Source: Chitinophaga pinensis (GTDB lineage Bacteria > Bacteroidota > Bacteroidia > Chitinophagales > CAMDFR01). From it: 41,485 nt of DNA. The stretch is from positions 1 through 41,485 of the forward strand of contig CAMBZT010000015.1 in NCBI GenBank assembly GCA_945872405.1, given 5' to 3'. The notes under the pieces were generated by a model, which saw only the letters and a program-made list of their open reading frames with translations, was not told the origin of the DNA and ran no database searches. Below, one piece after another: positions 25,543-32,947 of the stretch (its first letter is position 1; every line of letters starts with the position of its first letter). A program made the translations under genes and the position numbers.

Positions 25543-26136
25543 TTATCTTTTACCTATTTCATCTCTGATACTAGCTGCTTTTTCATAATCCTCTTCCTCA
25601 AGAGCTTTATGCAATAGCTTCTCTAACTCGGGCGTCGAGAATGTAGTATAATCATTAGGATTTTGATGAACTGCAATGGGACTTCTGTCCTCTATTGACT
25701 CTACATCTTCAGCAGTAATCTCAGTGTCTTCGATAAAGACCCCTGCAGTTTCTAAAATCGTCTCATAAGTATAGATAGGACATTTAAATCTTGTGGAGAG
25801 GGCCACTGCATCAGAGGTGCGAGAATCGAACTCATAAGTTTCGTTATTATGACGACAAATAATGGTCGAATAAAAAATACCATCTATGAGATTATGAATA
25901 ATGATTTCTTCAATATTCACTTCAAATGAGAAAAGCATATCACGCATCAAATCGTGCGTCAATGGACGCGTAGGAACAATATTCTCCAAAGCAATCGCAA
26001 TTGCCTGCGCTTCACCACTTCCTATCACGATAGGAATTCTGCGCTTCCCTTCTTTTTCGCCCAAAATCACTACAAAAGAATGTGATTGCGTCACGCTATG
26101 GGTAAGGGATATTATTTCTAGTTCAATTTTATTCAT
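25543..26136 (-). CDS. Bifunctional nuclease family protein (DUF151) with UVR motif
   Basis: 197 aa. The N-terminal DUF151/BFN domain (about 1-135) shows VVILGEKEGKRRIPIVIGSGEAQAIA and FDSRTSDAVALSTRFKCPIY. The C-terminus FSTPELEKLLHKALEEEDYEKAASIRDEI is a UvrB/UvrC-type coiled motif. Homologues in plants and Thermotoga are described as nucleases with DNase/RNase activity; in Bacteroidota the role is unproven. It sits 62 nt after etfA on the same strand and may be co-transcribed. Confidence 0.88.
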   Translation of the reverse strand: MNKIELEIISLTHSVTQSHSFVVILGEKEGKRRIPIVIGSGEAQAIAIALENIVPTRPLTHDLMRDMLFSFEVNIEEIIIHNLIDGIFYSTIICRHNNETYEFDSRTSDAVALSTRFKCPIYTYETILETAGVFIEDTEITAEDVESIEDRSPIAVHQNPNDYTTFSTPELEKLLHKALEEEDYEKAASIRDEIGKR

Positions 26137-26198
26137 ACAGCATCAATATAGGAGCAACCCGTTTCTATCTCTTCATAAATATATAACTTTTTTAAAAA

Positions 26199-27176
26199 CT
26201 AGTGAGAGGCTGCCTTAAATTTTTTATATGCCTCTACTAACTTGGGCAACACAGACGCTGCATCACCCACCACACCATAATCCGCAGCTTTGAAAAAAGG
26301 AGCTTCAATATCTGTATTGATTACCACAATTACTTTTGAGCCATTTACGCCCGCCAAATGTTGTATAGCCCCAGATATACCAGCCGCTATATACAAATTA
26401 GGTCTAATTGTAAAACCTGTTTGTCCAACGTGCTCATGGTGAGGTCTCCAATCCACATCTGCCACGGGTCTTGAGCAGGCAGTAGCTGCGCCCATTTCTC
26501 TAGCCAACTCTTCTATTGGTCCCCAATTCTCTGGTCCTTTTAAGCCACGTCCTCCACTCACCACTAACTCAGCCTCTGTCAAAGAAACTGTACCAGTAAC
26601 CTTTTCAACGCTTTTAATCACAGTAGTAAAATCTGCATCTGATACACCTGTTGAAAAAGCTTCTATTGTTGCTGTATTCACGCCAACCACTTTTTGTAAA
26701 GTATTCGGTGTTAAGGCAATTACTTTTTTCTCAGTTAATATTTGAACATTTGCCATGGCTTTTCCGCTGAACACATTTTTGCGGACAATGAAACCAGCAG
26801 AGGTATTAGGCAAGGCTGTAGCACCTGCCACCATTCCGGCTTTCATTCTAACAGATACGCGCGGTGCAATGGCTTTTCCATTTTGATTGTAAGATACAAC
26901 AACAACATCCGCATTTACTGAAGTGCTAGCAGCAACAATTGCTTTAGTAATCGCTCTGGTATCAAATTGATCAAATTTCGTATTTGCATCGTGCAAAACC
27001 TTTGTAATACCTACATTACCTAAATTTGCTAATTCGGTTGCATCATGAGTTCCCAATGCAATCGCAATGGCTTCCGTACCCAAAAGCTTGGCTGTTTCCG
27101 CCGCATAAAAAGCTGCTTCTATCGAGGTTTTCTTTACTCTATTTTCGTTTGATTCTATATATACAATTACTGACAT
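26199..27176 (-). CDS. etfA: Electron transfer flavoprotein alpha subunit
   Basis: A 325-aa FAD-binding subunit that accepts electrons from acyl-CoA dehydrogenases and passes them toward the quinone pool. The N-terminal domain starts MSVIVYIESNENRVKK. The C-terminal FAD domain has VVSGGRGLKGPENW, GAATACSRPVADVDW and the signature YIAAGISGAIQHLAGVNGS with VINTDIEAPFF. It lies 25 nt after etfB. The acyl-CoA dehydrogenase in this window is a likely electron source, though unlinked. Confidence 0.95.
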   Translation of the reverse strand: MSVIVYIESNENRVKKTSIEAAFYAAETAKLLGTEAIAIALGTHDATELANLGNVGITKVLHDANTKFDQFDTRAITKAIVAASTSVNADVVVVSYNQNGKAIAPRVSVRMKAGMVAGATALPNTSAGFIVRKNVFSGKAMANVQILTEKKVIALTPNTLQKVVGVNTATIEAFSTGVSDADFTTVIKSVEKVTGTVSLTEAELVVSGGRGLKGPENWGPIEELAREMGAATACSRPVADVDWRPHHEHVGQTGFTIRPNLYIAAGISGAIQHLAGVNGSKVIVVINTDIEAPFFKAADYGVVGDAASVLPKLVEAYKKFKAASH

Positions 27177-27201
27177 CTCTTTATATTGATTGATTTTTAA
27201 A

Positions 27202-27939
27202 TTAAATTACTTTCGCTTCTTCGTGTAACAATCGGACTAACTCGTCCATATCTTCTGGTAACACCATTTTACATGCTGTTTTTTGTGGTGCCAATTCGAA
27301 ACTACTAATCGTTGTTAAAGCTTCACCCGCTGAAGCTACTACTGTCAGAGATTTCGTTCGCGCACCCATAATACCTTTCATGTTTGGAATGCGTTGTTCA
27401 GCCATTCCTTTTTGTGCTGCAATTACACATGGTAATGGAATTTCAACAATTTCTTTACCACCTTCAATATCTCTTGCTACAACGGCTTTCCCATTCTCAA
27501 TATCTAATCTACTGGCTAAAGTAACATAAGATATATCCATCATTTCGGCGATCATACCGCCAATTTGTGTACCATTATAATCAATGGTTTCCTTGCCTGT
27601 AATCACTAAATCGAAAGATTTGTCTTTCGCATATTCATAAATATTATGTGCTACTTGATAGGCGTCTGTGGCCTCAGCATCAATACGCACTGCATCAGTA
27701 GCACCAATCGCCAATGCCTTTCTAATAAACTGTTCGCTATCTGCAACTCCTTGATGAATAACAGTAACAGTGCCACCCTCCTTCTCCACAATCTCTAAAG
27801 CACGCACCAAGGCATACCATTCGTCTGTTGGATTTAAAATAAAAGTGACATTATCTGTTGCAAACTTTGTATTACCGTCTGTGAAAGCAATCTTTGCGGT
27901 AGTGTCTGGCACTTTACTAATTGGCACTAAAATTTTCAT
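27202..27939 (-). CDS. etfB: Electron transfer flavoprotein beta subunit
   Basis: A 245-aa partner of EtfA that binds AMP. Family features are MKILVPISKVPDT, LNPTDEWYALVRALEI, the signature-region VIAAQKGMAEQRIPNMKGIMGA and ETIDYNGTQIGGMIAE. I start at the ATG at 27939: it gives the standard N-terminus and lies downstream of a good promoter. The ORF extension to 28008 would run through that promoter. First gene of etfB-etfA-DUF151. Confidence 0.95.
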   Translation of the reverse strand: MKILVPISKVPDTTAKIAFTDGNTKFATDNVTFILNPTDEWYALVRALEIVEKEGGTVTVIHQGVADSEQFIRKALAIGATDAVRIDAEATDAYQVAHNIYEYAKDKSFDLVITGKETIDYNGTQIGGMIAEMMDISYVTLASRLDIENGKAVVARDIEGGKEIVEIPLPCVIAAQKGMAEQRIPNMKGIMGARTKSLTVVASAGEALTTISSFELAPQKTACKMVLPEDMDELVRLLHEEAKVI

Positions 27940-27987
27940 TTGCTCTTGATTTATATTGTAATAATAATGTTTATTGTGAAAGAGGTG

Positions 27988-28018
27988 CAAAATTATGGAA
28001 ATTTGCACTTTAGAACAA
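27988..28018 (-). promoter_or_regulatory. Bacteroidota-type promoter of the etfBA operon
   Basis: On the minus strand TTG (28018-28016), a 20-nt spacer and TAATTTTG (27995-27988) match the consensus. The etfB start is 48 nt downstream. The site overlaps an in-frame upstream ATG (27995) of the divergent TPR gene. Confidence 0.65.
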
Positions 28019-28036
28019 TATTATTTTAACAATTTG

Positions 28037-28348
28037 ATGACAGAAAGGTTGCAGAAATTGATAGAAATGAACGACAAAAAGGAAACTGATTTCCTCCTTT
28101 TTGCGATTGCAAAGGAATATGAAGCAGATGGGTTATTGGAGAAAGCTTTAGATTGCTATGCTCGATTGCTGATGAATTACCCCAATTATGTCGGCACTTA
28201 TTATCATTATGCGAGTTTATTGCAAGAACAAAACAATAATGCTGAGGCTACTAACATCATCGCAAAAGGGTTAGAAATATGTATCTTGCAAGGCGACAAG
28301 CATGCTGCTAGCGAGTTAGCATTTTTACTAGAAACCGAAGAAGATTAA
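28037..28348 (+). CDS. Small tetratricopeptide-repeat protein
   Basis: A 103-aa cytoplasmic protein with about two TPR units: FLLFAIAKEYEADGLLEKALDCYARLLMNYPN and VGTYYHYASLLQEQNNNAEATNIIAKGLEI. Such repeats bind other proteins; the partner is unknown. I prefer the ATG at 28037 (MTERLQKLIEM), which matches how homologues begin as I recall them. An upstream in-frame ATG at 27995 would overlap the etfB promoter and add 14 residues. It precedes tilS by 48 nt on the same strand. Confidence 0.75.
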   Translation: MTERLQKLIEMNDKKETDFLLFAIAKEYEADGLLEKALDCYARLLMNYPNYVGTYYHYASLLQEQNNNAEATNIIAKGLEICILQGDKHAASELAFLLETEED

Positions 28349-28396
28349 ATCTTATATTTAGACAAACCAGCGAAAGCATACGCATTTATTATAGGA

Positions 28397-29755
28397 ATGA
28401 TGCCAAGTAAAATTACACAAAAAGTAGATCATTATATTGCGGAGAAAAAACTTCTCCATCCGAAAAAGACATATCTACTGGCTATTTCTGGCGGATTAGA
28501 TTCAATGATCCTATGCCACTACTTTCTAGAAAAAAAATTAAGCTTTGCCATAGCGCATTGCAACTTTAATTTGCGTGGAAGTGAGTCTCAGCAAGATGAA
28601 GCATTGGTGAGAGATTTTGCAGAGAAGCACCACATTAAATTCCATCGTATCACTTTTCAAACAACCGAATTTGCTGAGGCAGAGGGCATTTCCATTCAAA
28701 TGGCAGCCCGCCAACTACGTTATCAATTTCTAGAAGCGGAAAGAAAAAAATATTTTTTTGAAGCGATTGTTACTGCGCACCATAGCAATGATAATTTGGA
28801 AACTATTTTACTCAATTTCAGCAAAGGTACTGGTATCAGTGGTTTAAGAGGTATGCATGCAAAGAGTAAAGAACTCATCCGTCCATTTTTATGCATCAAT
28901 AGAGCAGAAATTACTGCTTTGGGCAAGTCGTTGAATGTTGAGTATAGAGAAGATAGTTCCAATGCTTCAGACAAATATCAACGTAACTTCATTCGTCATC
29001 AGGTAGTGCCCTTACTCGAACAAATTAATCCGCAATTGAGTCAAGGTATTACACAACAAAGTGAATATGTGGCTGCTGCGGAATACATCTACAAGGCCTT
29101 TATACAAAAGAAACTTCATCGAATCATACAAATAGAAAATAACATCACCAAAGCACCTATCCGCGCTTTCCAACATCAAGTATATGGTAAAAATTTGTTG
29201 TTCGAATGGCTTAGCAATGTTGGCTTTCAATCGAACCAAATGCCAGACATCGTTCATGCCATACATATAAAACAAAGCGGCAAAATATTTCTTTCTACTA
29301 CACATCAATTGAGTTGCGATAGAACATTTATGTACTTGATCCAAAAAGAAGATAATGCCTTTATACCCTTGTCAGTAGAAGATTTAAGGGAACAAGAACT
29401 CATCATACAAAACAAAAAAATAACATTTTCTATCCAGCAGACTCCTGCCAAAAGCTTTGATGAAACAAATCAAACGGTATATTTAGATGCCGATAAAATT
29501 ACATTACCTCTCCTTATCAGGACATGGAATCAAGGCGATTATATGTATCCACTGGGAATGAAAATGAAGAAGAAAAAACTCAGTGATTTGTTTTCCAATC
29601 AAAAAGTACCCAATCACCAAAAGCAATCCCTACTTGTATTTGAAAGCGGTAAAAAAATTATTTTTGTCGAAGGAATTCACCTCGATGAACGAAGTAAGCT
29701 GACAGAGAAAACAAACAACTACCTAAAGATAAGTGTTACCAATCTTGCTAAATAA
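28397..29755 (+). CDS. tilS: tRNA(Ile)-lysidine synthetase
   Basis: A 452-aa ATP-dependent enzyme that converts C34 of the tRNA-Ile CAU anticodon to lysidine, essential for AUA decoding. The N-type ATP pyrophosphatase loop is AISGGLDSM near residues 28-36. HCNFNLRGSESQQDE, VTAHHSNDNLETILLNFSKGTG and RPFLCINRAEI follow. The C-terminal TilS domain has RTWNQGDYMYPLGMKMKKKKLSDLFSNQKVP. Complete. A second, broken copy of its last ~63 codons lies at 32418-32605. An adjacent ATG at 28400 is equally possible as the start. Confidence 0.95.
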   Translation: MMPSKITQKVDHYIAEKKLLHPKKTYLLAISGGLDSMILCHYFLEKKLSFAIAHCNFNLRGSESQQDEALVRDFAEKHHIKFHRITFQTTEFAEAEGISIQMAARQLRYQFLEAERKKYFFEAIVTAHHSNDNLETILLNFSKGTGISGLRGMHAKSKELIRPFLCINRAEITALGKSLNVEYREDSSNASDKYQRNFIRHQVVPLLEQINPQLSQGITQQSEYVAAAEYIYKAFIQKKLHRIIQIENNITKAPIRAFQHQVYGKNLLFEWLSNVGFQSNQMPDIVHAIHIKQSGKIFLSTTHQLSCDRTFMYLIQKEDNAFIPLSVEDLREQELIIQNKKITFSIQQTPAKSFDETNQTVYLDADKITLPLLIRTWNQGDYMYPLGMKMKKKKLSDLFSNQKVPNHQKQSLLVFESGKKIIFVEGIHLDERSKLTEKTNNYLKISVTNLAK

Positions 29756-29874
29756 AATTATTTTTTTGGCAGCTCAGGATGCTTTAAAAACCCGCACCTG
29801 ATTGGGTATTCCGCTTATAGTCAGCAAAGCTGAGCTATCTCTGCACCAACTGCTGCAAGCATTTTGTTCTCTTT
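29567..29874 (+). repeat. Left copy of a ~305-bp direct repeat (tilS 3' end plus element A)
   Basis: It begins in tilS at the KKKKLSDLF codons (29567), runs through the stop at 29753-29755 and continues into an intergenic element: seven T (29761-29767), GGCAGCTCAGG, core CGCTTATAGTC (29812-29822), AGCTGAGCTA and CTGCTGCAA. AGCTCAG (29771-29777) and CTGAGCT (29830-29836) can close a stem. The matching copy is 32418-32727. By hand the first 126 nt differ at 18 positions, about 86% identity. Confidence 0.85.
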
Positions 29875-30229
29875 TTATCAAACTTAACGAAAGCGACTTC
29901 CTTATTTATCAAGGTAAGACTCTTTACATTTGTTTGAGTGAAGCACACAAAAAAAACAGTCTAACGCTTGATATCTGTCATGTTATAAAAGATAAAAATA
30001 AAGTTTTAGATAGGGTAGGCAATTTTAACAGATAAAAAAGCTAGAACCACTTTATCAAAAAGCTCAATTTTTAGCAGCATCTATTATACCATACAATAAA
30101 GTCAAAATTTCTTACTTTTGACTGTTCAACAAGTTTTAAACTAGCCATGATAGCTATAAAGGCTTAAAAAATATCTGCTATCATCAATCCAAATATATTT
30201 TACAAAATGAACCTACTTTTTTCGTAAAA
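29875..30229. other. Intergenic stretch before the carotenoid genes
   Basis: No gene is recognised. An open frame at 29802-30035 starts inside repeat element A and resembles nothing I know. TACTTTTG (30113-30120) fits a Bacteroidota -7 box and could drive crtD, about 110 nt downstream, but has no clear -33 partner. Confidence 0.4.
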
Positions 30230-31699
30230 ATGCGTTCAGCTATCATCATAGGGGCGGGTATTGCAGGTATTGCCACGGCTTTGCGCCTCAGGGCAGCAGG
30301 TCTTGCAGTGGATGTTTTTGAAGCCAATAACTATCCTGGTGGTAAGCTACATGCTTTTGAATTAGAAGGCTATCGTTTTGATGCAGGACCTTCACTTTTT
30401 ACCTTACCTGAGCTTGTAACAGAGCTCTTTCTATTGTTTGGTGAAAAACCAGAGGATTTTTTTCAATATCACCGTAAAGAATCAGTATGCAATTATTTTT
30501 GGGAAGACGGTATGCGCTTTGTAGTTAATGCCGATCGAGAGATTTTTGCCAAAGAAGCTGCAACTAAATTTGGAGTAGAGGCAACATCAATACTTGCTTA
30601 TCTAAAAAAAAGTCAAAAGAAATACGAACTCACCTCTCCTATATTTCTTGAAAAATCGCTTCACAAAATTGGCACCTATCTTTCAATGGATACCCTAAAA
30701 GCAATGGTACAAATGAGCCATTTAGATATTGGTACGAACTTAAATTCACTCAATGAATCAAACATTAGCGAGCCTCATCTGATTCAGTTATTCAATCGTT
30801 ATGCCACGTACAACGGCTCGTCGCCCTATCTTACACCAGGCATCATGAGTATGATTCCGCATTTAGAGCTACACAAAGGCACTTATTTCCCAAAAGACGG
30901 TATGCATAGCATCACCTCTAGTCTCTACCAACTAGCATTAAGAAATGGCATTCAATTCCACTTTGACCAAAAGATAGAGCAAATATTAGTAAAAGAAAAG
31001 CAGGCTGTTGGTGTTAAAGTAAACGACAATCAACATTTTGCGGATTTCATAGTTTCGAATATGGATATAGTTTCGACCTATAAAAAATTATTACCAGAAG
31101 AAACACCACCTGAGCGCACCATACAGCAGGAGCGTTCTAGCTCCGCTGTGATATTTTATTGGGGTATTCGAAAACAGTTTGACGAACTAGATCTGCACAA
31201 CATCTTTTTTAGCAACAATTACCGAAAGGAGTTTGCTCATTTGTTTGAACACAAAACCATTTACGAAGACCCCACTGTATACATCAACATTAGCTGCAAA
31301 GAATTGCTAACCGATGCACCGGAAGGGAGCGAAAATTGGTTTGTGATGATCAACGCCCCAGGTGACTTTGGGCAGGACTGGGAATTATTTGTGGCGCAGG
31401 CTCGCCAAAACATTATTGCTAAAGTAAATCGCTTGCTTGGTGTCAATATAGAGCCGCTTATTGAGGTTGAAGAGGTGTTGACACCTCCCTTAATCGAACA
31501 ACGAACCAGAAGCTACCAAGGTTCGTTATACGGTGCAGCAAGCAATTCGAAGTTTTCTGCTTTTCTCAGGCACTCCAATTTTTCTAGAAAGATTAAACAT
31601 TTATATTTTAGCGGAGGCTCTGTACATCCAGGAGGAGGAATTCCTTTGTGCCTGCTTTCTGCAAAAATTACCTCAGATTTAATCACTTCAGCCTCATGA
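30230..31699 (+). CDS. crtD: Carotenoid desaturase, CrtD-like (phytoene desaturase superfamily)
   Basis: A 489-aa FAD-dependent desaturase. The N-terminal dinucleotide-binding motif is IIGAGIAGIATALRL, followed by FEANNYPGGKLHAFELEGYRFDAGPS, the CrtI-family opening. The C-terminal flavin signature is LYFSGGSVHPGGGIPLCLLSAK. Coupling to cruF suggests the 1-hydroxycarotenoid 3,4-desaturase branch (CrtD) that leads to saproxanthin/myxol-type pigments, rather than the first phytoene desaturase (CrtI); sequence alone does not settle this. No phytoene synthase is in the window. The stop overlaps the next start (ATGA). Confidence 0.82.
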   Translation: MRSAIIIGAGIAGIATALRLRAAGLAVDVFEANNYPGGKLHAFELEGYRFDAGPSLFTLPELVTELFLLFGEKPEDFFQYHRKESVCNYFWEDGMRFVVNADREIFAKEAATKFGVEATSILAYLKKSQKKYELTSPIFLEKSLHKIGTYLSMDTLKAMVQMSHLDIGTNLNSLNESNISEPHLIQLFNRYATYNGSSPYLTPGIMSMIPHLELHKGTYFPKDGMHSITSSLYQLALRNGIQFHFDQKIEQILVKEKQAVGVKVNDNQHFADFIVSNMDIVSTYKKLLPEETPPERTIQQERSSSAVIFYWGIRKQFDELDLHNIFFSNNYRKEFAHLFEHKTIYEDPTVYINISCKELLTDAPEGSENWFVMINAPGDFGQDWELFVAQARQNIIAKVNRLLGVNIEPLIEVEEVLTPPLIEQRTRSYQGSLYGAASNSKFSAFLRHSNFSRKIKHLYFSGGSVHPGGGIPLCLLSAKITSDLITSAS

Positions 31700-32358
31700 T
31701 TAAATTATCATCACTTTCATTCTCATCAAGGAAGAGCCTTATATCTATCTTTATCATTTGGTTGGTAACCATTTCAGGCATGATAGGAATCTGGCTTGGT
31801 TATGGCGCTTGGTTTTTACCCAAAACTCCCTTCAACTTATTACTTGGTGTAGTGCTTTTATACTGGAATTTTCCGATAAAAAATGGCTGGAAGAGTTTGA
31901 TAATCTGGACCATTATTTATCTTATTGGAATGAGTACTGAAATCGTAGGAGTGAATACAGGCCTTCTTTTTGGAAACTATAGCTATGGAAATAACCTTGG
32001 GCTTAAATTATTTGGTGTGCCCCTGCTCATTGGTATCAATTGGGTAGTTTTAACCTTTCTTACAGCTTCCATCTCTAGGCGTTTTATCCCCTACAAATGG
32101 CCAGCAATAATTTGTGGAGCGATACTGATGGTAGGACTCGATTTTTTTATAGAACCTATCGCTCCTATCTTTGATTATTGGCACTGGGAAACAGGTCATG
32201 CTCCATTTAGAAACTTTGTAGATTGGTTCTTTGTTTCCTTATTTATGCAAGTACTTGTCATGAATGATTTACCTGAAAAAGAGCATGCACTTCCTCTCCA
32301 TCATTTTATTTCACAAATGCTGTTTTTTACTTTTTTTTATGCAATCTACCAACTTTGA
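31696..32358 (+). CDS. cruF: Carotenoid 1,2-hydratase-like membrane protein (CruF/DUF422)
   Basis: A 220-aa integral membrane protein with about six or seven helices. Motifs of the family are STEIVGVNTGLLFGNYSYG, GVPLLIGINWVVLTF, LDFFIEPIAPIFDYWHWE and FRNFVDWFF. CruF-type enzymes add water to the psi end of monocyclic carotenoids to make the 1'-hydroxy group. I start at the ATG at 31696, which overlaps the crtD stop by ATGA; the upstream extension from 31648 lies inside crtD. A lycopene-cyclase start codon (32339) overlaps its last 20 nt, so the three genes were once translationally coupled. Confidence 0.85.
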   Translation: MIKLSSLSFSSRKSLISIFIIWLVTISGMIGIWLGYGAWFLPKTPFNLLLGVVLLYWNFPIKNGWKSLIIWTIIYLIGMSTEIVGVNTGLLFGNYSYGNNLGLKLFGVPLLIGINWVVLTFLTASISRRFIPYKWPAIICGAILMVGLDFFIEPIAPIFDYWHWETGHAPFRNFVDWFFVSLFMQVLVMNDLPEKEHALPLHHFISQMLFFTFFYAIYQL

Positions 32359-32437
32359 TGTCGCCATCATTGGGGCAGTAGCTGCAGGCCTCCACTTTGC
32401 GCTAACTATGTGTAAGGAAGAAGAAAAAACTCCTTGA
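32339..32437 (+). pseudogene. crtY: 5' remnant of a lycopene cyclase gene, fused to a tilS tail
   Basis: The ATG at 32339 starts MQSTNFDVAIIGAVAAGL then HFALTMCK, the N-terminal FAD-binding strand of CrtY-type lycopene cyclases. The expected GxGxxG is damaged: GAVAAG has Val for the second Gly. After about 26 codons the sequence passes into the tilS-like copy out of frame and stops at TGA 32435-32437. About 93% of a normal cyclase of roughly 390 residues is missing. The junction lies in AAGGAAGAAGAAAAAAC (32414-32430). Confidence 0.8.
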
Positions 32438-32605
32438 TTTATTTTCCAACCAAAAAGTACCCAATCACCAAAAGCAAGTCCTACTAGTCTTTGAGAGCCA
32501 TCAGAAAATTATTTTTGTCGAAGGCATTCGTATCGACGAACGATTTTCAATCACCGAAGTAAGCACCCATTTTTAAAAATCAGCTTACAGAATATACACG
32601 AATAA
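32418..32605 (+). pseudogene. Second, diverged 3' fragment of tilS
   Basis: The fragment reads KKKKLLDLFSNQKVPNHQKQ then VLLVFESHQKIIFVEGIRI, aligning without gaps to the end of the intact TilS. After DERFSITEVSTH one base is missing from a T-run near 32570, and the frame hits TAA at 32574-32576. In the restored frame it continues LKISLQNIHE and ends at TAA 32603-32605, aligning with LKISVTNLAK of TilS. Substitutions are partly synonymous, so this copy evolved as a coding sequence before it broke. Confidence 0.88.
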
Positions 32606-32727
32606 AATACAATGTTTTTTTGGGCAGCTCAGGTTGCGTTAAATACCCGCACCTGACCGGGTGTTCCGCTTATAGTCAGCAAAGCTGAGCTACCGCTTCA
32701 CCCCCTGCTGCAAATTATTTTTGAAAG
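32418..32727 (+). repeat. Right copy of the ~305-bp direct repeat (tilS tail plus element B)
   Basis: It matches 29567-29874 in order and orientation. After the tilS-like part come seven T (32615-32621), GGGCAGCTCAGG, ACCCG/CGGGT, core CGCTTATAGTC (32667-32677), AGCTGAGCTA and CTGCTGCAA. AGCTCAG (32626-32632) pairs with CTGAGCT (32685-32691). Copy starts are 2851 bp apart and the element cores 2855 bp apart. Confidence 0.85.
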
Positions 32728-32767
32728 AGTCAACTTATTTATTCAAATCTGAAGATCTGTTGACGCT

Positions 32768-32793
32768 TAAGCGCAGTCTGGAGACTACGCTTA
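32768..32793. repeat. Palindromic AGTCT-GG-AGACT repeat
   Basis: TAAGCG-c-AGTCT-gg-AGACT-a-CGCTTA: two perfect inverted arms separated by one mismatch, with a 2-nt centre. The palindrome resembles a short intergenic repeat I recall from other Bacteroidota. The rest of 32728-32926 holds no recognised gene. Confidence 0.6.
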
Positions 32794-32844
32794 GCAAAAG
32801 TACTAGCGGGGATAAATATAAATTCCGTTGTCTTAAAAAAAATC

Positions 32845-32852
32845 TAATTTTG
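32845..32852 (+). promoter_or_regulatory. Candidate -7 element for the HExxH protein gene
   Basis: TAATTTTG fits TAnnTTTG and lies about 95 nt before the chosen ATG at 32948. A partial TTC lies 19 nt upstream. Tentative. Confidence 0.35.
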
Positions 32853-32947
32853 AAACCTAGAGCTTAATATTTCTAGTTCTCACAGTCTAAAACTATGGAC
32901 AATTCAAAAAAATAAATATAAGTTAAATGAATTTACTTTTTCAAAAT

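Noticed and set aside
29767-29785. Possible sigma-54 promoter in TTGGCAGCTCAGGATGC of element A
   Set aside because: The GG and GC are separated by 11 nt instead of 10, and copy B has the same wrong spacing.
29802-30035. 77-codon open frame downstream of tilS
   Set aside because: It begins inside repeat element A, has no recognisable similarity, and the equivalent region of element B is not open in the same way.
29567-32727. Interpretation of the carotenoid island as an IS-based composite transposon
   Set aside because: The flanking repeats are a gene tail plus intergenic element; they contain no transposase and no terminal inverted repeats typical of insertion sequences.
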